From contig JAHDVF020001319.1 in the NCBI GenBank assembly GCA_022606425.2, positions 158,361 through 222,360 on the forward strand: 64,000 nucleotides of DNA, written 5' to 3'. This document shows, one piece after another, positions 53,636-63,905 of the stretch (positions within the stretch are counted from its first letter, which is position 1; each line of letters begins with the position of its first letter). Source of the stretch: Lepidostoma basale. Its lineage: Eukaryota; Arthropoda; Insecta; Trichoptera; Lepidostomatidae. The notes below the pieces were generated by a model that was not told where the DNA came from, made no database searches, and worked only from the letters and a program-made list of their open reading frames with translations. Made by a program: the position numbers and the translations under genes.

Positions 53636-54060
53636 TCAATTCTGGGATTGGTTTGCAGCAATTTCCTCTATTCTTCTCTTCCATTCTTCCCTGTCTTGTG
53701 CGGCTCTTTTGAAATGTGCATATGATGAGCAGCGCACGTCCACCAACAGGTCCTCCAGGTACTCTCGGCGTGGGCGTCCCCTAGAGTTGTCCCCTCGGTC
53801 ATACCCTCCATTATGGCATGCAAGAGGCCTTCTTGTCGTATTACATGGCCGATCCATCTTGCACGCCTTTCGGACAAGGTCCTGAGCAGGTGCCTTCCTC
53901 CTTCGATTCTTTGGAGAACCTCCTCGTTTGTAATGTGGTCTCTCCAGGAAATTCCTAATAGTCTTCACATCTCAAAAGCCTTTAGTCTCCGTTTATCTCT
54001 TTCGGATAGGCACCATGTCTCGCAGCCGTACATCATATACTCCATACATAGGTCTTGATG
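53636..54060 (-). mobile_element. LINE F, C-terminal end
   Basis: Two frames on the - strand carry LSERRARWIGHVIRQEGLLH and AIMEGMTEGTT, then RGRPRREYLEDLLVDVRCSS, YAHFKRAAQDREEWKRRIEE and IAANQSQN. One frameshift separates them. A scrap of the same family is at 193-262. Confidence 0.8.
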
Positions 54061-54189
54061 AGGAGTATTCTCAGTTTTAGGTCTATATTATTCGATTCTA
54101 TTATTGTGCTCTATATACTCAAAAACTACTAAACCGATTTCGCTGAAAATTTCAACGTTTGTTCCTAGTTGTCTCAGTAGTGTTTGTAA

Positions 54190-54900
54190 ATTCTTTTTAT
54201 TATTATTTCTGTAGATCTAACAATCTGTTTAAACAGGATATCAATTTTGGTCCTGTGATGAAAACATCCAACTTTTTCTCCATCTCTTTGGTGGTCATCA
54301 TCAATATTGCAGGTTCTGAGAATCTCTTCCTTTATTTAATATCCTTAATTTAAGGGTTCTAACTACGATAAGTCGCAATGTTTTCATTTCTGCTACTCTT
54401 AGGAGATGTTTGGTTCTGCCAGTGTCTGTTCTCACATGGATTCCGTGAGTCATTATGGGCCTGATGCATGTTTGTAAATCCTGACGAGATAGACAGCTCT
54501 AGGTCTGCCTCGCTTCCTCTTTCCCCCCATAGGGGACCAGTCTAGTGCGCCCTGAGCGATGCAGGCTGGGTTCCGTCTCAGAGTGTGACCGATCCACTGC
54601 CAATTGCGTTTAGCGACTTGTTCTCTAATTGGCTTTTCGCCTGCCATGGTCCAGAAAACGGCATTTGACACACATTACTTTCCGCTAGCATATGCTTAAT
54701 GTCCCAAACGTCTCCTTCAGGCATCCGGATAAAACTGCTGCTTTATGCGTCTGTTCTTTAATTTAATTATATAGATCGCTGCTATTCTTCACACCCAGAT
54801 ATCTGAACATCATGACATGTTCTATGGGTCTATCGTCTACAACCAGTTTGCATCTTAGAGGCTGTCTGAATATTGGATACTGGCTAAAATGTTATATTTA
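54190..54900 (-). mobile_element. LINE D', interrupted by LINE V
   Basis: The right part (about 54669-54900) gives DDRPIEHVMMFRYLGVKNSS on the - strand. The left part (to 54483) gives LVRIYKHASGPIMTHGIHVR and TRTDTGRTKHLLRVAEMKTL. The tail end is decayed. Sequence from 54901 to 55510 is AT-rich and unassigned. Confidence 0.65.
54484..54668 (-). mobile_element. LINE V fragment inside LINE D'
   Basis: The - strand reads GEKPIREQVAKRNWQWIGHT, LRRNPACIAQGALDWSPMGG and KRKRGRPRAVYL. PIREQ...RRW.WIGHTLR is a known LINE tail pattern. The TSD was not resolved. Confidence 0.65.
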
Positions 54901-55689
54901 TTTATTTGTTTTATTATTATTATCTTTTTGTTAGTTTTATTTTGATTTTAGTTTAGTTAAATCTCGTTTCATAAGTCTATAATGTTAACTCTGTTCATTT
55001 ATTTATATTTATGGTAACATGTAATTGGCCTTATTTAAGTACTTCTTTGTGTATAAATATTTATTCGCTGTTTGTTACCCTAAAATAAATAAATAAAATA
55101 TAATAATAATAAATATATATAAAGCACTGTTGGTATATGTGTAGACTCATAAACTACTCCACCGATTTCGATGAAATTGACGGTTTTAGCACAGTAAATG
55201 AAAGTAAGGTTAAAATGCATTGTGTTAGGTTAGGTTTTAAGTATTCGCGCTCAGATTATAACCTATCATTCCCGCCGCAAAATAAATTATTTAGACGAGA
55301 ACAGAACGGGAGTCGACTAAAATTATAAGGAAACCAACACAACTTTCCAGACATCTTAAAATAGATGTTCTTTGTATCAATTTTGGCCATCTTTTTGCTG
55401 GAGCATCATCCGAAATATCTACCGGCAAACGCCGAACGATTCGGTTTATTTTCGCGCAATTTAACTTAAATTATCGTTTTTGAATTGGAATAAATATAAA
55501 AAATTATTTTACAATTTTTAAAAATATGTTTCGGATCGTAAACGTCCTTTATTAATAGAAATTTTATCATATAAACTATCCATTTTGCACGCCTTTGCGA
55601 TATGGAATTTGATAGGTGTTCGGTTTCTTTAATTCTGCTGATAACTTCGTCATTTGTAATGTGGTCTTATAAAATATTTTTAATAGGTT

Positions 55690-56415
55690 ATCCTACTTTT
55701 CACGCTCAAGTTGAGAGAATTTGTGGCATTGCGCTGAAGATGTTGGGCTTCATCATTCGGACCGGAAGGGTTCTCAGAGATCCCAATGTGCTCAGAGTAC
55801 TATACAATTCATTGGTTCGGAGCAGACTCGAAAGTGGTTCTGTGATATAGAGTCCGCACGAGGCGAGATATTCCCTTATGCTGGAGAGGGTTCAGAAAAA
55901 AATTCTGAGGTATTTCTACATGAAGGAGTATGGTAGCAATCCATGGCTCTATTCCACAGCGTTTCTATTGGGAATGTTGGGGTCTAATTCTCTGCAGCTT
56001 CGTAGAGACGGGTTTCTCATAACCCATTTCTTTATATTAATTAGGGGATATTTTGAAAACTCGGCCGTGCTGGAGGGTGTAGGTCTTTTTGTTCCCGACA
56101 GATATCTCCGACAGCGCCAGCATAGATTGTTCTTTCTTCCGGCCGCAAGAACCAACCTGCCTCTAATAATACCGATAGGAAGAGCAATCAGTTTGCTGAA
56201 CAAGATTACCTCGGAGATCGACGTCTTTCATAATAGTGAAAGTACGTTCAGAATTCAAATACTCTTGACTTTGGAGAGTACCTTGTATTCCTAATGTCGA
56301 ACCATCTCTCATGCGTTCCTGGTATTATATATTATATTTTACCTGTTCTCAATAGATGCCTTAAACTGTAATTGTTGTTGGTAATATCTTTTGAGAAAAT
56401 AAACTGATTTGGTTT
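55690..56415 (+). pseudogene. LINE I, long 3' copy
   Basis: It starts HAQVERICGIALKMLGFIIR, TGRVLRDPNVLRVLYNSLVR, SRLESGSVI, a stop, then LERVQKKILRYFYMKEYGSN, FLLGMLGSNSLQLRRDGFLI, RGYFENSAVLEGVGLFVPDR, ISLLNKITSEIDVFHNSEST and LLTLESTLYS. It ends AATAAACTGATTTGGTTTGG. Confidence 0.85.
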
Positions 56416-56571
56416 GGTTTGATCATTCTCCCGATGATAAAGATGTAAAACCCTCGAAACATGGATTCCTCCATGCAGAACGTTCGAACCGTCCTGAAGG
56501 ACCCAACAAAATGCCATGTTATTCACTCAATGACAACAGATTGAGAGTTGATATGTTAGGCTTTGTATTAA

Positions 56572-56945
56572 GTCTTCTTCTTTCTCACAGTTTCGGTCGA
56601 TGATCTGTGTATAACGGTGAGGCTGTCCTGGGATGATGATATCCAGCCATCTCTCCATATTTTTGGCAGCCTTCCTCGTAATATTACTGCATAGGTTTTT
56701 TATCTCTAACAATGTTTGCAAATCGTGTATTCTCCATGCAGTCCACGTGATCTCTCCAAAAGCGTCTTTTGCTTCTTATCCATCTTACTATGTCCTCAAC
56801 ACCACAGACAGACCTTATCGGTTCTTAGTCCTATTGGTATCGGCTCTGACTTCTAAACTATACCTCATGATGGAGCGGACGTATCCCTTGTATATCTTGA
56901 CTTTACTTTGGGTTAGCATGTATTCTTATGGTAATGCTTCCCAAT
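56572..56945 (-). mobile_element. LINE D'' tail
   Basis: A GAAAGAAGAAGA tail at 56570-56584 is followed on the - strand by broken WLDIIIPGQPHR, ESFWRDHVDCMENTRFANIV-like and IRSVCGVEDIVRWIRSKRRF text. 56946-57300 is unassigned. 57481-57675 holds a 64-codon open frame of unknown nature. Confidence 0.65.
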
Positions 56946-57736
56946 CTTAATAGATGACGCTAGTGTAGAATGAACTAAAAAATGTAAAGATAGGCGCAGG
57001 ATTCTAGCATATACAAGTTCCAAAAATTTGTCAGAATTTGGTGGTCATAAGAACCGCGGAATGGGGAATGTTGTTAAACATAAAGCGATCGCTCAACCCA
57101 ACCAATGACAGGTCATAAGTCCTGTAAGCGCCTCGGCCACCACATTCTGTTCCTAGAAATAAATTTACATCTTCGTTTCTATTAAGATACAATTAATCCT
57201 TATAAAAAAGAATTTATCCGCAATGGGTAAAATCCAGTATTTGTCTACAAGAATTTGTATACATTCAAAATGTTGTAAAATTGTGCAAAGACTTTGTTTC
57301 GCTGTTCCCGCTTTGAAAACCAGTCGTTACTCGATTGTCAGATTTCAAATCATAATTTTCGTTCGATTTTAAAACGGATTTCAACTCGGCAAGTACTTTT
57401 CTTCTTCTTCTTTTTAATTAAGTGTTGCGAAATATTCCAAACGTTTTGGCATTCCAGAAATACTAAACAAACACAGAAAAATGGTGGAAGTGTCAGAGAC
57501 GAGACTTAATATTTTTCTAAGAAAGCGGTCGCCTCTTTCTTCCCGAAAGAAATATTGGCTTCATATCAAATGTGACTTGTACTTAAGAAAAATTCTGGAA
57601 ACTGTTCGTGACATAATTTCCAGTGAAAGAGTGTCTTTCCTAGCGAAAATGTATCACTGTAGTTGTAATATATAAAGTATTTAATTAAATACTTTTACGA
57701 TCGCTTGATCTAAACTGTGTCACCCGTTAAATCTCG

Positions 57737-58475
57737 TCGATTTCTCTGTCTCCTCACGTCAACATTCTTCTTCTTCTTCAAGTGCCCTGTCGGGTCCTCC
57801 CAACGTTGGCGAGCACCTCGGCGAACCTGTCCCTGTCCTGCGCCGCTCGGAACAGCTCCTCCACACTTCGGATGCCGGTCCACTCCCTCACGTTTCGCAG
57901 CCAGGACATTTGTCTCCTACCGGGCCCTCGGCGTCCCTCAATTTTCCCCTCCAATATCAGTTGGAGAAGGTGGTACTTTTCCCCACGCAGTATATGACCC
58001 AGATGTGAGATCTTTCGAACTTTGATAGTTGATAACCGTTCCCTGTCAACTCTAGCTCGCCTCAGGACTTCGGTATTAGTAACCATGTCTGTCCAGCGAA
58101 CTCTGAGCATTCGGCGATGGAGCCACATTTCAAATGCTTCCAGTCTGTTCTGCTCATTGAGTTCAATGTTTGATTTATTTGATCGTGCCACGTTTTTCTC
58201 GGTCTTCCACTATTTCTAGATCCATTTACATCGTCAACATATACTTTTTTAACATTCTTTCTTCATTCAATCTTTCCATATGTCCAAACCATCTAAATGT
58301 TCCTTTCATTATTTTGTTCATAACACCATCATTCGCACCGCATTCATTTCTTATACTGTTCTCTAAGAGATTTCATTTTTACTGCGTTTATTCTACTTTG
58401 ATCCTTCTTTTGCCAGTTACTTGCTTCGCTTCCATACATAAGGGTCGGTACAAGAACACCATTTTTATGTAAAGT
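57737..58475 (-). mobile_element. LINE A1 copy split by LINE E
   Basis: The right part (58164-58475) reads on the - strand RNECGANDGVMNKIMKGTFR, WFGHMERLNEERM and GRPRKTWHDQIN. The left scrap (57737-57766) holds the complement of VRRQRNRR. Between them lies a LINE E copy in the same orientation. Confidence 0.75.
57767..58163 (-). mobile_element. LINE E tail inserted in LINE A1
   Basis: An intact 137-codon frame (57778-58191) reads RLEAFEMWLHRRMLRVRWTD, MVTNTEVLRRARVDRERLST, GHILRGEKYHLLQLILEGKI, GRRQMSWLRNVREWTGIRSV and FAEVLANVGRTRQGT. The tail (GAA)n lies at 57767-57780. It is the best-preserved LINE E tail. Confidence 0.9.
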
Positions 58476-58479
58476 TTGT

Positions 58480-58620
58480 TTATTGTTTCTTAAACAGCAA
58501 TGTCAAACTCCATATTAAATAATTCATACGAATGAAAACGTCTGTTTTATAGAGGTTTTAATATTTTAAGGGAATTACCTACATATTTCGGGTTGATAAG
58601 GCATGAAATTGTACCATGTT
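58480..58620 (+). repeat. Palindromic element P fragment plus LINE scrap
   Basis: TTTATTGTTTCTTAAACAG, AATGAAAACGTCTGTTTTAT and TTCGGGTTGATAAGGCAT match one P arm. 58610-58710 then carries a decayed LINE A2 scrap (GTTGGAAGTCTGAAGAGTTG). 58711-59150 is unassigned. Confidence 0.45.
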
Positions 58621-59154
58621 GGAAGTCTGAAGAGTTGAAGTGCGTGTGTGCCTCGTATGAATGTGTAAGAAGCTAGAAACGTCTCAAGCTAGAGTAAAGT
58701 GACGGTTTGAAAATTGTAAGCTAAAAGAAATCGCGTTCGATGTTTAAATAATTAATTAATCATTGTCCTATACACGCTTTTGCAAAACAAAGGCATCATG
58801 TGCTTATTATAATTGAGCGTTATTAATTTGACCTAAAAACTGAAGCACAACACGCTTCTTAGAACTCCTAAAAAAATAGGATCTCTTGCCAAGTACGAAG
58901 AATATATTTCGCACGTTTCATTGTGTATGAAACTCAATAACAGGTGTCTATTTTTATTAAAACAATCTTATGTAAATTCTGTGTTTTTGTTATTGTTAGC
59001 TTGTCTCTTTCCCTCTCTTAGACCCTCTCCTACGTCGTACATGTGTTCACTTAAATCTGTATTATCATTTTGTTTTTGTATTGCGCAGATATCTATAATG
59101 GTTAAATGTTATGTTTATACTTTTGTACGGAGTGGAGCCATGGACCCTAAAAAT

Positions 59155-59205
59155 CATTTGGCAATAAAATGGCGATAGATTAGCTACCTATAATATGTCA
59201 TGTCT
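59155..59205 (+). mobile_element. SINE K 3' end only
   Basis: GGCAATAAAATGGCGATAGA and TTAGCTACCTATAATATGTC match the SINE K 3' end; the head is missing. Confidence 0.65.
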
Positions 59206-59455
59206 CACTTGAGATTCGCTGATGACATAATTCTGTTGTCAGAGTCTCCCGAATAACTCGAAGAAATGCTGAAAGCTGTATATGAAGCTGTATACCTTGG
59301 GTAAAAATAAATTTTATACGGTAATTGAGTTCAAACGACCTGTTTTATACAAAAAAATCAAAACAAACAAAGCAAGTGTCGGGAAACAGCCTATTAGATG
59401 GAGCAATGATATTGTGCAGACGGCGGGAAGGGTCTGAAGAACAACAGAGACCGAT
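59200..59455 (+). mobile_element. LINE fragment with FADD box, then LINE C scrap
   Basis: 59206-59275 encodes LRFADDIILLSESPE, the RT active-site block of a B/C-type LINE. 59375-59455 encodes SVGKQPIRWSNDIVQTAGRV. The middle is not recognised. Confidence 0.6.
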
Positions 59456-59461
59456 AGCGAT

Positions 59462-59965
59462 TTATTTATTTATTTATACATAATACACAAATGAGACGTA
59501 ACAAACGAAAAACATTTAGGCGACTCATTTGGACACATAACGGTGTTGCAAAGATTAGATAAAACAACATGAAACCAAAAAAGCATACATATCAGAAGGA
59601 ACCTAAATATGTCGACGTCAGTGAGGCAGTACTCTTCCCATCACTGACACTGAAAATGTCCAAATCCGAGACGATTAGATTCAACGTCCGAATCACTCTT
59701 CCTACTGGCATCACCAAAGGCAGGTTGATTCTACGTGACGGAGCAAAGAACAATTGATATCGGCGCTGTCGCAGGAACAAAAAGGCCTATTTGCTCCAGA
59801 ACATAGGGGTTCTCAATAGAGCCCCGAATCAATTTGAAAAAATGCGTTGACATTAATCCTTCCCTCCTCAGTTCGAGGGAGTTATACCCCAGCATACCCA
59901 AGAGAAATGCCGTTGGATAGAGCCAAGGATATATCCTTGGCTCTTTCGTTTGTTATGTATCTTGG
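59462..59965 (-). mobile_element. LINE I, diverged copy
   Basis: The - strand frame at 59592-59780 reads FLRQRRYQLFFAPSRRINLP, LVMPVGRVIRTLNLIVSDLD. It ends in a TAAATAAATAAA tail at 59462-59478. It is another LINE I sublineage. Confidence 0.7.
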
Positions 59966-59984
59966 CTCTTGAGCCTCATCAAAT

Positions 59985-60735
59985 CAAATCAAATCAGTTT
60001 ATTTTCTCAAAAGACATTACAAACAATTATTTTAGTTTAAGACATCTATTGAGAACAGGTAAAATATAATAAATATATAATACCAGGAACGCATGAGAGA
60101 TGGTTCGACATTAGGAATACAAGATACTCTCCAAAGTCAAGAGTATTTGTCTTCTGAACGTATTTTCATGAATATGAAAGACATCGATCTCCGAAGCGAT
60201 CATGTTCAGCAGTTTGATTGCTCTCCCCACCGGCATCACCAGAGGCAGGTTGGTTCTGCATGCTGGGAGATAAAACAGTCTTCTCTGATGCTGTCGAAGA
60301 TAACCATCCGGAACATAAAGATTGATAGCTTCCAAGATGACGGAATTCTCAAAGAATCTCCTGATAAGTCTGAAGAAATGGGTAAGTGTGCACCCATCCC
60401 TTCTTATCTGTAAACTATTGGTCCCCAGCATGCCCAAGAGGAATACAGTGGGATAAAGCCACGGGATAAAGCCATGAGGACTCCTTATCACGGCACCTCC
60501 CTCGAGCCTGCTTCTGACTAAGGAGTTATACAGAGTTCTTAGGACCCGGGTATCTCTGAAAACCCTAACAGTTGGAAGAACAAAACCCAGCATCTTTAAC
60601 GAAACGTCACATACCTTCTCGGTCTGAGCACGAAATATCAATCGACATTCGTAAATTATCGCTAGATCTCTGACAGTAGATACACGTTTGAGGCTTTCAT
60701 TAGCCATAGAATATCGTTGATATGTAATATGGGTT
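59985..60735 (-). pseudogene. LINE I, C-terminal part
   Basis: The frame within 60111-60869 reads LKMLGFVLPTVRVFRDTRVL, RTLYNSLVRSRLEGGAVIRS, FLLGMLGTNSLQIRRDGCTL, LIRRFFENSVILEAINLYVP, TNLPLVMPVGRAIKLLNMIA and RRQILLTLESILYS. It is nearly intact over 250 codons. The tail (GATTT)n is at 59985-60000. Confidence 0.85.
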
Positions 60736-60790
60736 AGCGTAGGAGTGGAGAAGCTTACGTCCAGCAGTGGACAGAGACAGACTGACGATG
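60736..60790 (+). mobile_element. LINE C tail scrap
   Basis: GGAGAAGCTTACGTCCAGCA encodes GEAYVQQW, then GACTGACGATGAA. Confidence 0.5.
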
Positions 60791-60862
60791 AATATCCAAC
60801 GTTCTTCTTGAAATCAAATATGAGACACGCGATTTTCACAACGCATTCATTTCGCCAAATTA

Positions 60863-61081
60863 TTGTCACGGGTCAACGCACATCGTCACCAGACTTATGC
60901 CCATCTACGTGCAAATGCACTTTGCCCGTTCTTCGCTGTACGTTGCATTGCGCAAGAAGCTATTGACAGAAATGACACGCGCCTAATAGAGACTTGCAAA
61001 CAAAACATACGTGCGCCAAAATCGTATGACGAAATTATTAAACACACGTGTATAATACTTCGAAATAATCACGCTAATTAA
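60863..61081 (+). CDS. Unidentified open frame, protein-like
   Basis: A 72-codon frame reads RANALCPFFAVRCIAQEAID, RNDTRLIETCKQNIRAPKSY and DEIIKHTCIILRNNHAN, then a stop. Its composition (Cys, charged helices) looks protein-like. It matches no LINE of the window and no family that I can name. Confidence 0.3.
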   Translation: MSRVNAHRHQTYAHLRANALCPFFAVRCIAQEAIDRNDTRLIETCKQNIRAPKSYDEIIKHTCIILRNNHAN

Positions 61082-61135
61082 TAGACATGAAAACGTCTGT
61101 TTTCTAGAAGTTTTATTTTGTTTTATGTGAATGAC

Positions 61136-61392
61136 GTCACAAAAACAAAGGTCACTGACATCAGCGGGTCACGTAGCCAGAAGCTCAGATGAAAAATGGA
61201 CAAGAAGACTGATGACTTGGAGACCGTGGACGGCAAAGAGAAGTGCAGGGCGACCGCAACTACGGTGGAAGGATGATCTGAACAGACACGTCGGAATAAC
61301 CTGGATGCAGTCTGCACAGGACAGAATGACATGGAAGCAAATGGAGGAGGCCTTTGTCCAGGAGTGGACGTGAATAAGCTGAGGAAGAAGAA
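61136..61392 (+). mobile_element. LINE B tail
   Basis: An 80-codon frame (61131-61373) reads AGHVARSSDEKWTRRLMTWR, SAGRPQLRWKDDLNRHVGIT, DRMTWKQMEEAFVQEWT, ending in GAAGAAGAA. GAATGAC occurs on both sides (61129-61135 and 61393-61399), a possible 7-bp TSD. It sits in a P element fragment (61085-61128). Confidence 0.8.
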
Positions 61393-61424
61393 GAATGACT
61401 TGTAGACGACGCTGGCTTAATCGC

Positions 61425-61640
61425 TGACATCATGGACGATCTACAAGTCCTAGTGTCAAGAATGTACGAAGTATGCAATAAGTATAACCTTGTGATGAAC
61501 GTGTCAAAGTCTAAAGTTATGGTATTAGAAAAGGAAGAATGTATGACGGATTGTGACATAAGTGAAAACGGTGAGAAATTAAAGCAAGTTACCGAATTTG
61601 TTTATATGGGAAGCATGTTTACAAGAGATTCTAAATGGTA
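61425..61640 (+). mobile_element. LINE A2 fragment
   Basis: The 69-codon frame reads MDDLQVLVSRMYEVCNKYNL, VMNVSKSKVMVLEKEECMTD, EKLKQVTEFVYMGSMFTRDS, the region just after RT. Confidence 0.8.
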
Positions 61641-61669
61641 GAAAATAAATGGTGCACTCAAAGTCTTGC

Positions 61670-61865
61670 TCTCAGAATATCAGAAATGTGAACCCTGCGC
61701 TCCATCGCAAGTGGAACCGTCAGAGATCGGATCAGAGATGAAACGATAAGGTATTTCTGTGATGTTGAGGACATAGTAATATGGGGAAGAAGCAGAAGGC
61801 GCTTTTGGAGAGACCACGTGGACCGCATGGAAAATACAAGAATTGCAAAAATTGTTAAATATAAA
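61670..61865 (+). mobile_element. LINE D'' fragment
   Basis: GTVRDRIRDETIRYFCDVED and IVIWGRSRRRFWRDHVDRME are read on the + strand. 61866-62000 then carries short LINE A scraps (ALTRCMNIEELREICQK). Confidence 0.7.
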
Positions 61866-62039
61866 TGTCGGCCGTTCAAAATGGAGTTCTGGTCTTATCC
61901 CTAATGTAGACGTGCGTTCTTGACACGATGTATGAATATTGAGGAATTGAGAGAAATATGTCAGAAATGAACGGTGTGAAGAGATATACCCCTGCAAAGA
62001 GACGGCGAGGTAGTTTGTTTGTTATTGAAAACAATAATG

Positions 62040-62580
62040 TTTTAATGAAAGCGAAAATGGCCGTTCACAATGGAGTTCTGGTCCCAACCCTTATGTTTAG
62101 AAGCGAAGAATGGAACTGGCAGAAGAAGGATGAAAGCAGAATTAATGCGGTAGAGATGAGGTCCCTAAGGCGTATGTGTGGTAGAACGACATACGACAGA
62201 AGCCCAAATGCTGATATACTCGTAAGAAAGGAATGTAGAGCGGAAGGAGGTATTCTGAACAAAATTATGAAAGGATCACTGCGATGGTTCGGACATATAA
62301 AACGCATGGATGGAGAAAGAATGGTTAAGAAAGTAGGTATATGTTAATGATGTAAATGGAGTGCGGCGTCGAGGCAGACCGAGGAAGACATGGCATGACC
62401 AAATTAATCATTTTTTAAAGGTTGGTCATGTTAGAAGTCGGAGGAATCGACGTGCATGTATGACTCGTTGTATGAATGTGGAGGATTCTGGGAAAGGTTT
62501 GCCAGGATAGAGTAGTGGGGCGGTCCATTCTCTCTGCATACTCCTGTGAGGAAACAGCTTGATGGTTTGTTTGTTTGTTA
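62040..62580 (+). pseudogene. LINE A2, C-terminal tail
   Basis: KAKMAVHNGVLVPTLMFRSE, KKDESRINAVEMRSLRRMCG, RTTYDRSPNADI, GSLRWFGHIKRMDGERMVKK, then shifted frames to RRGRPRKTWHDQINHFLKVG. The tail is GATGGTTTGTTTGTTTGTTA, the (TTTG)n type. 62585-62710 carries a possible D'' tail (AGCAAACTGGACATCATCAT). Confidence 0.8.
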
Positions 62581-62796
62581 AATATAAAAACCACAGCAGC
62601 AAGAGATCAGGAAGAGATAGCAAACTGGACATCATCATCCCAGGACAGCTCACCGTCATAAACAGGTCACAAGAAGAATGGCAAACAAACAGCACAACAC
62701 GTGTTGGAAGCTAAGAACTCGTGGTCAATTACCGATATCGATCTGTCGTTCGATGCCAAGACATTGACCCAGATTAAACTATTTCATTAAGTGAGA

Positions 62797-63018
62797 GCCA
62801 AAATTTTTACCTTATCAATAATGCTTCAAAACTCGATCAATTCAAGAGTGTCAAATGCCATTATATTAATCTATTCTCTCTTCTTATTCCTCTCATGGAC
62901 AGCATCTTGGCTATTTCTACCTGCAGCAGTAAACAGGGATATTGTGCTGCAACTGAACCATTCACCAAGGTTTTATAGACATGTTTTTCTTCTTCTGCCG
63001 ACACTTCGTTTTCAGTAT
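62797..63018 (-). pseudogene. Unidentified coding-like fragment
   Basis: The - strand frame reads EEEKHVYKTLVNGSVAAQYP and CLLLQVEIAKMLSMRGIRRE, then RLI and a stop. It may be another LINE tail or a decayed gene. No family is recognised. Confidence 0.3.
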
Positions 63019-63207
63019 TTTTTTTTAAATACCGATCAACCTGAAACGAAAAGTCTATGAAGCCTGCGCTCTGCCAGTTAGTACTTATGGTCTTGAAACT
63101 GTTACATTCTCCAAACAAAGTGCCGAGAAACTACGAGTGACCCAAAGAGCCATGGAAGGAGCCAAGTTAGGAATAAGCCTAAGAGACAGACACGGCGACT
63201 CTAAAAT
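62990..63207 (+). mobile_element. LINE B fragment with internal deletion
   Basis: INLKRKVYEACALPVSTYGL, ETVTFSKQSAEKLRVTQRAM, EGAKLGISLRDR, then a jump to ATLKWR. About 60 bp between LRDR and ATLKW of other copies are missing. Confidence 0.75.
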
Positions 63208-63866
63208 GGCGTATTTAGGTAGTATATTATATTTACAAGAGATGGGCGAGTGGAGAGGGATATTGAAAGAAGGGTTGGGGCAGGCAACAAAGTGAATGGA
63301 GCACTTAAAGTTGTCATCGCAAACAAAAACCTATCCAAAAAAGCTAGAATGGCAGTGCACAAAAGTGTTCTTCTACCGACCCTTATGTATGGAAGCGAAG
63401 CATGCAACCGGCAAAAGAAGGATGAAAGTAGAATAAATGCAGTATAAATGAAATCTCTTAGATTAATGTGTGGATACTCTGTGTATGATAGAGTGTCGAA
63501 TGAAAATATAATAAGTGAATGCGGTGCGAATGATGGTGTCATGAACAAAATAATGAAAGGATCATTAAGATGGTTTGGACATGTAGAAAGAATGAATGTA
63601 GAAAGAATGGTAAAAAAATTATATGTTAATAATGTAAATGCAACCAGAAATAAAGGAAGACCGAGGAAAACGTGGCACGATCAAATAAATCAAAAATTGA
63701 ATGTCGGCCATGTTGAGGAGTCAGAGAAATCGACGCGTGCATGACACGATGTATGAATGTTGAGGAAGCGAGAGAAATATGCCAGGAAAGAAAAGTGTGG
63801 CAGTCCATTCTTTCTGCCTACCCCTTTCGGGAGACGGCGTGATGGTTAGTTAGTTAGTTAGTTAAT
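63208..63866 (+). pseudogene. LINE A1, C-terminal tail
   Basis: RRVGAGNKVNGALKVVIANK, KKARMAVHKSVLLPTLMYGS, a stop, RLMCGYSVYDRVSNENIISE, GSLRWFGHVERMNVERMVKK, GRPRKTWHDQINQKLNVG. It ends GGCGTGATGG and TTAG repeats at 63844-63864. Confidence 0.85.
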
Positions 63867-63905
63867 TTAAATATTATATGAGTTTTTTTTCTCTCCTTGT
63901 TTCAG

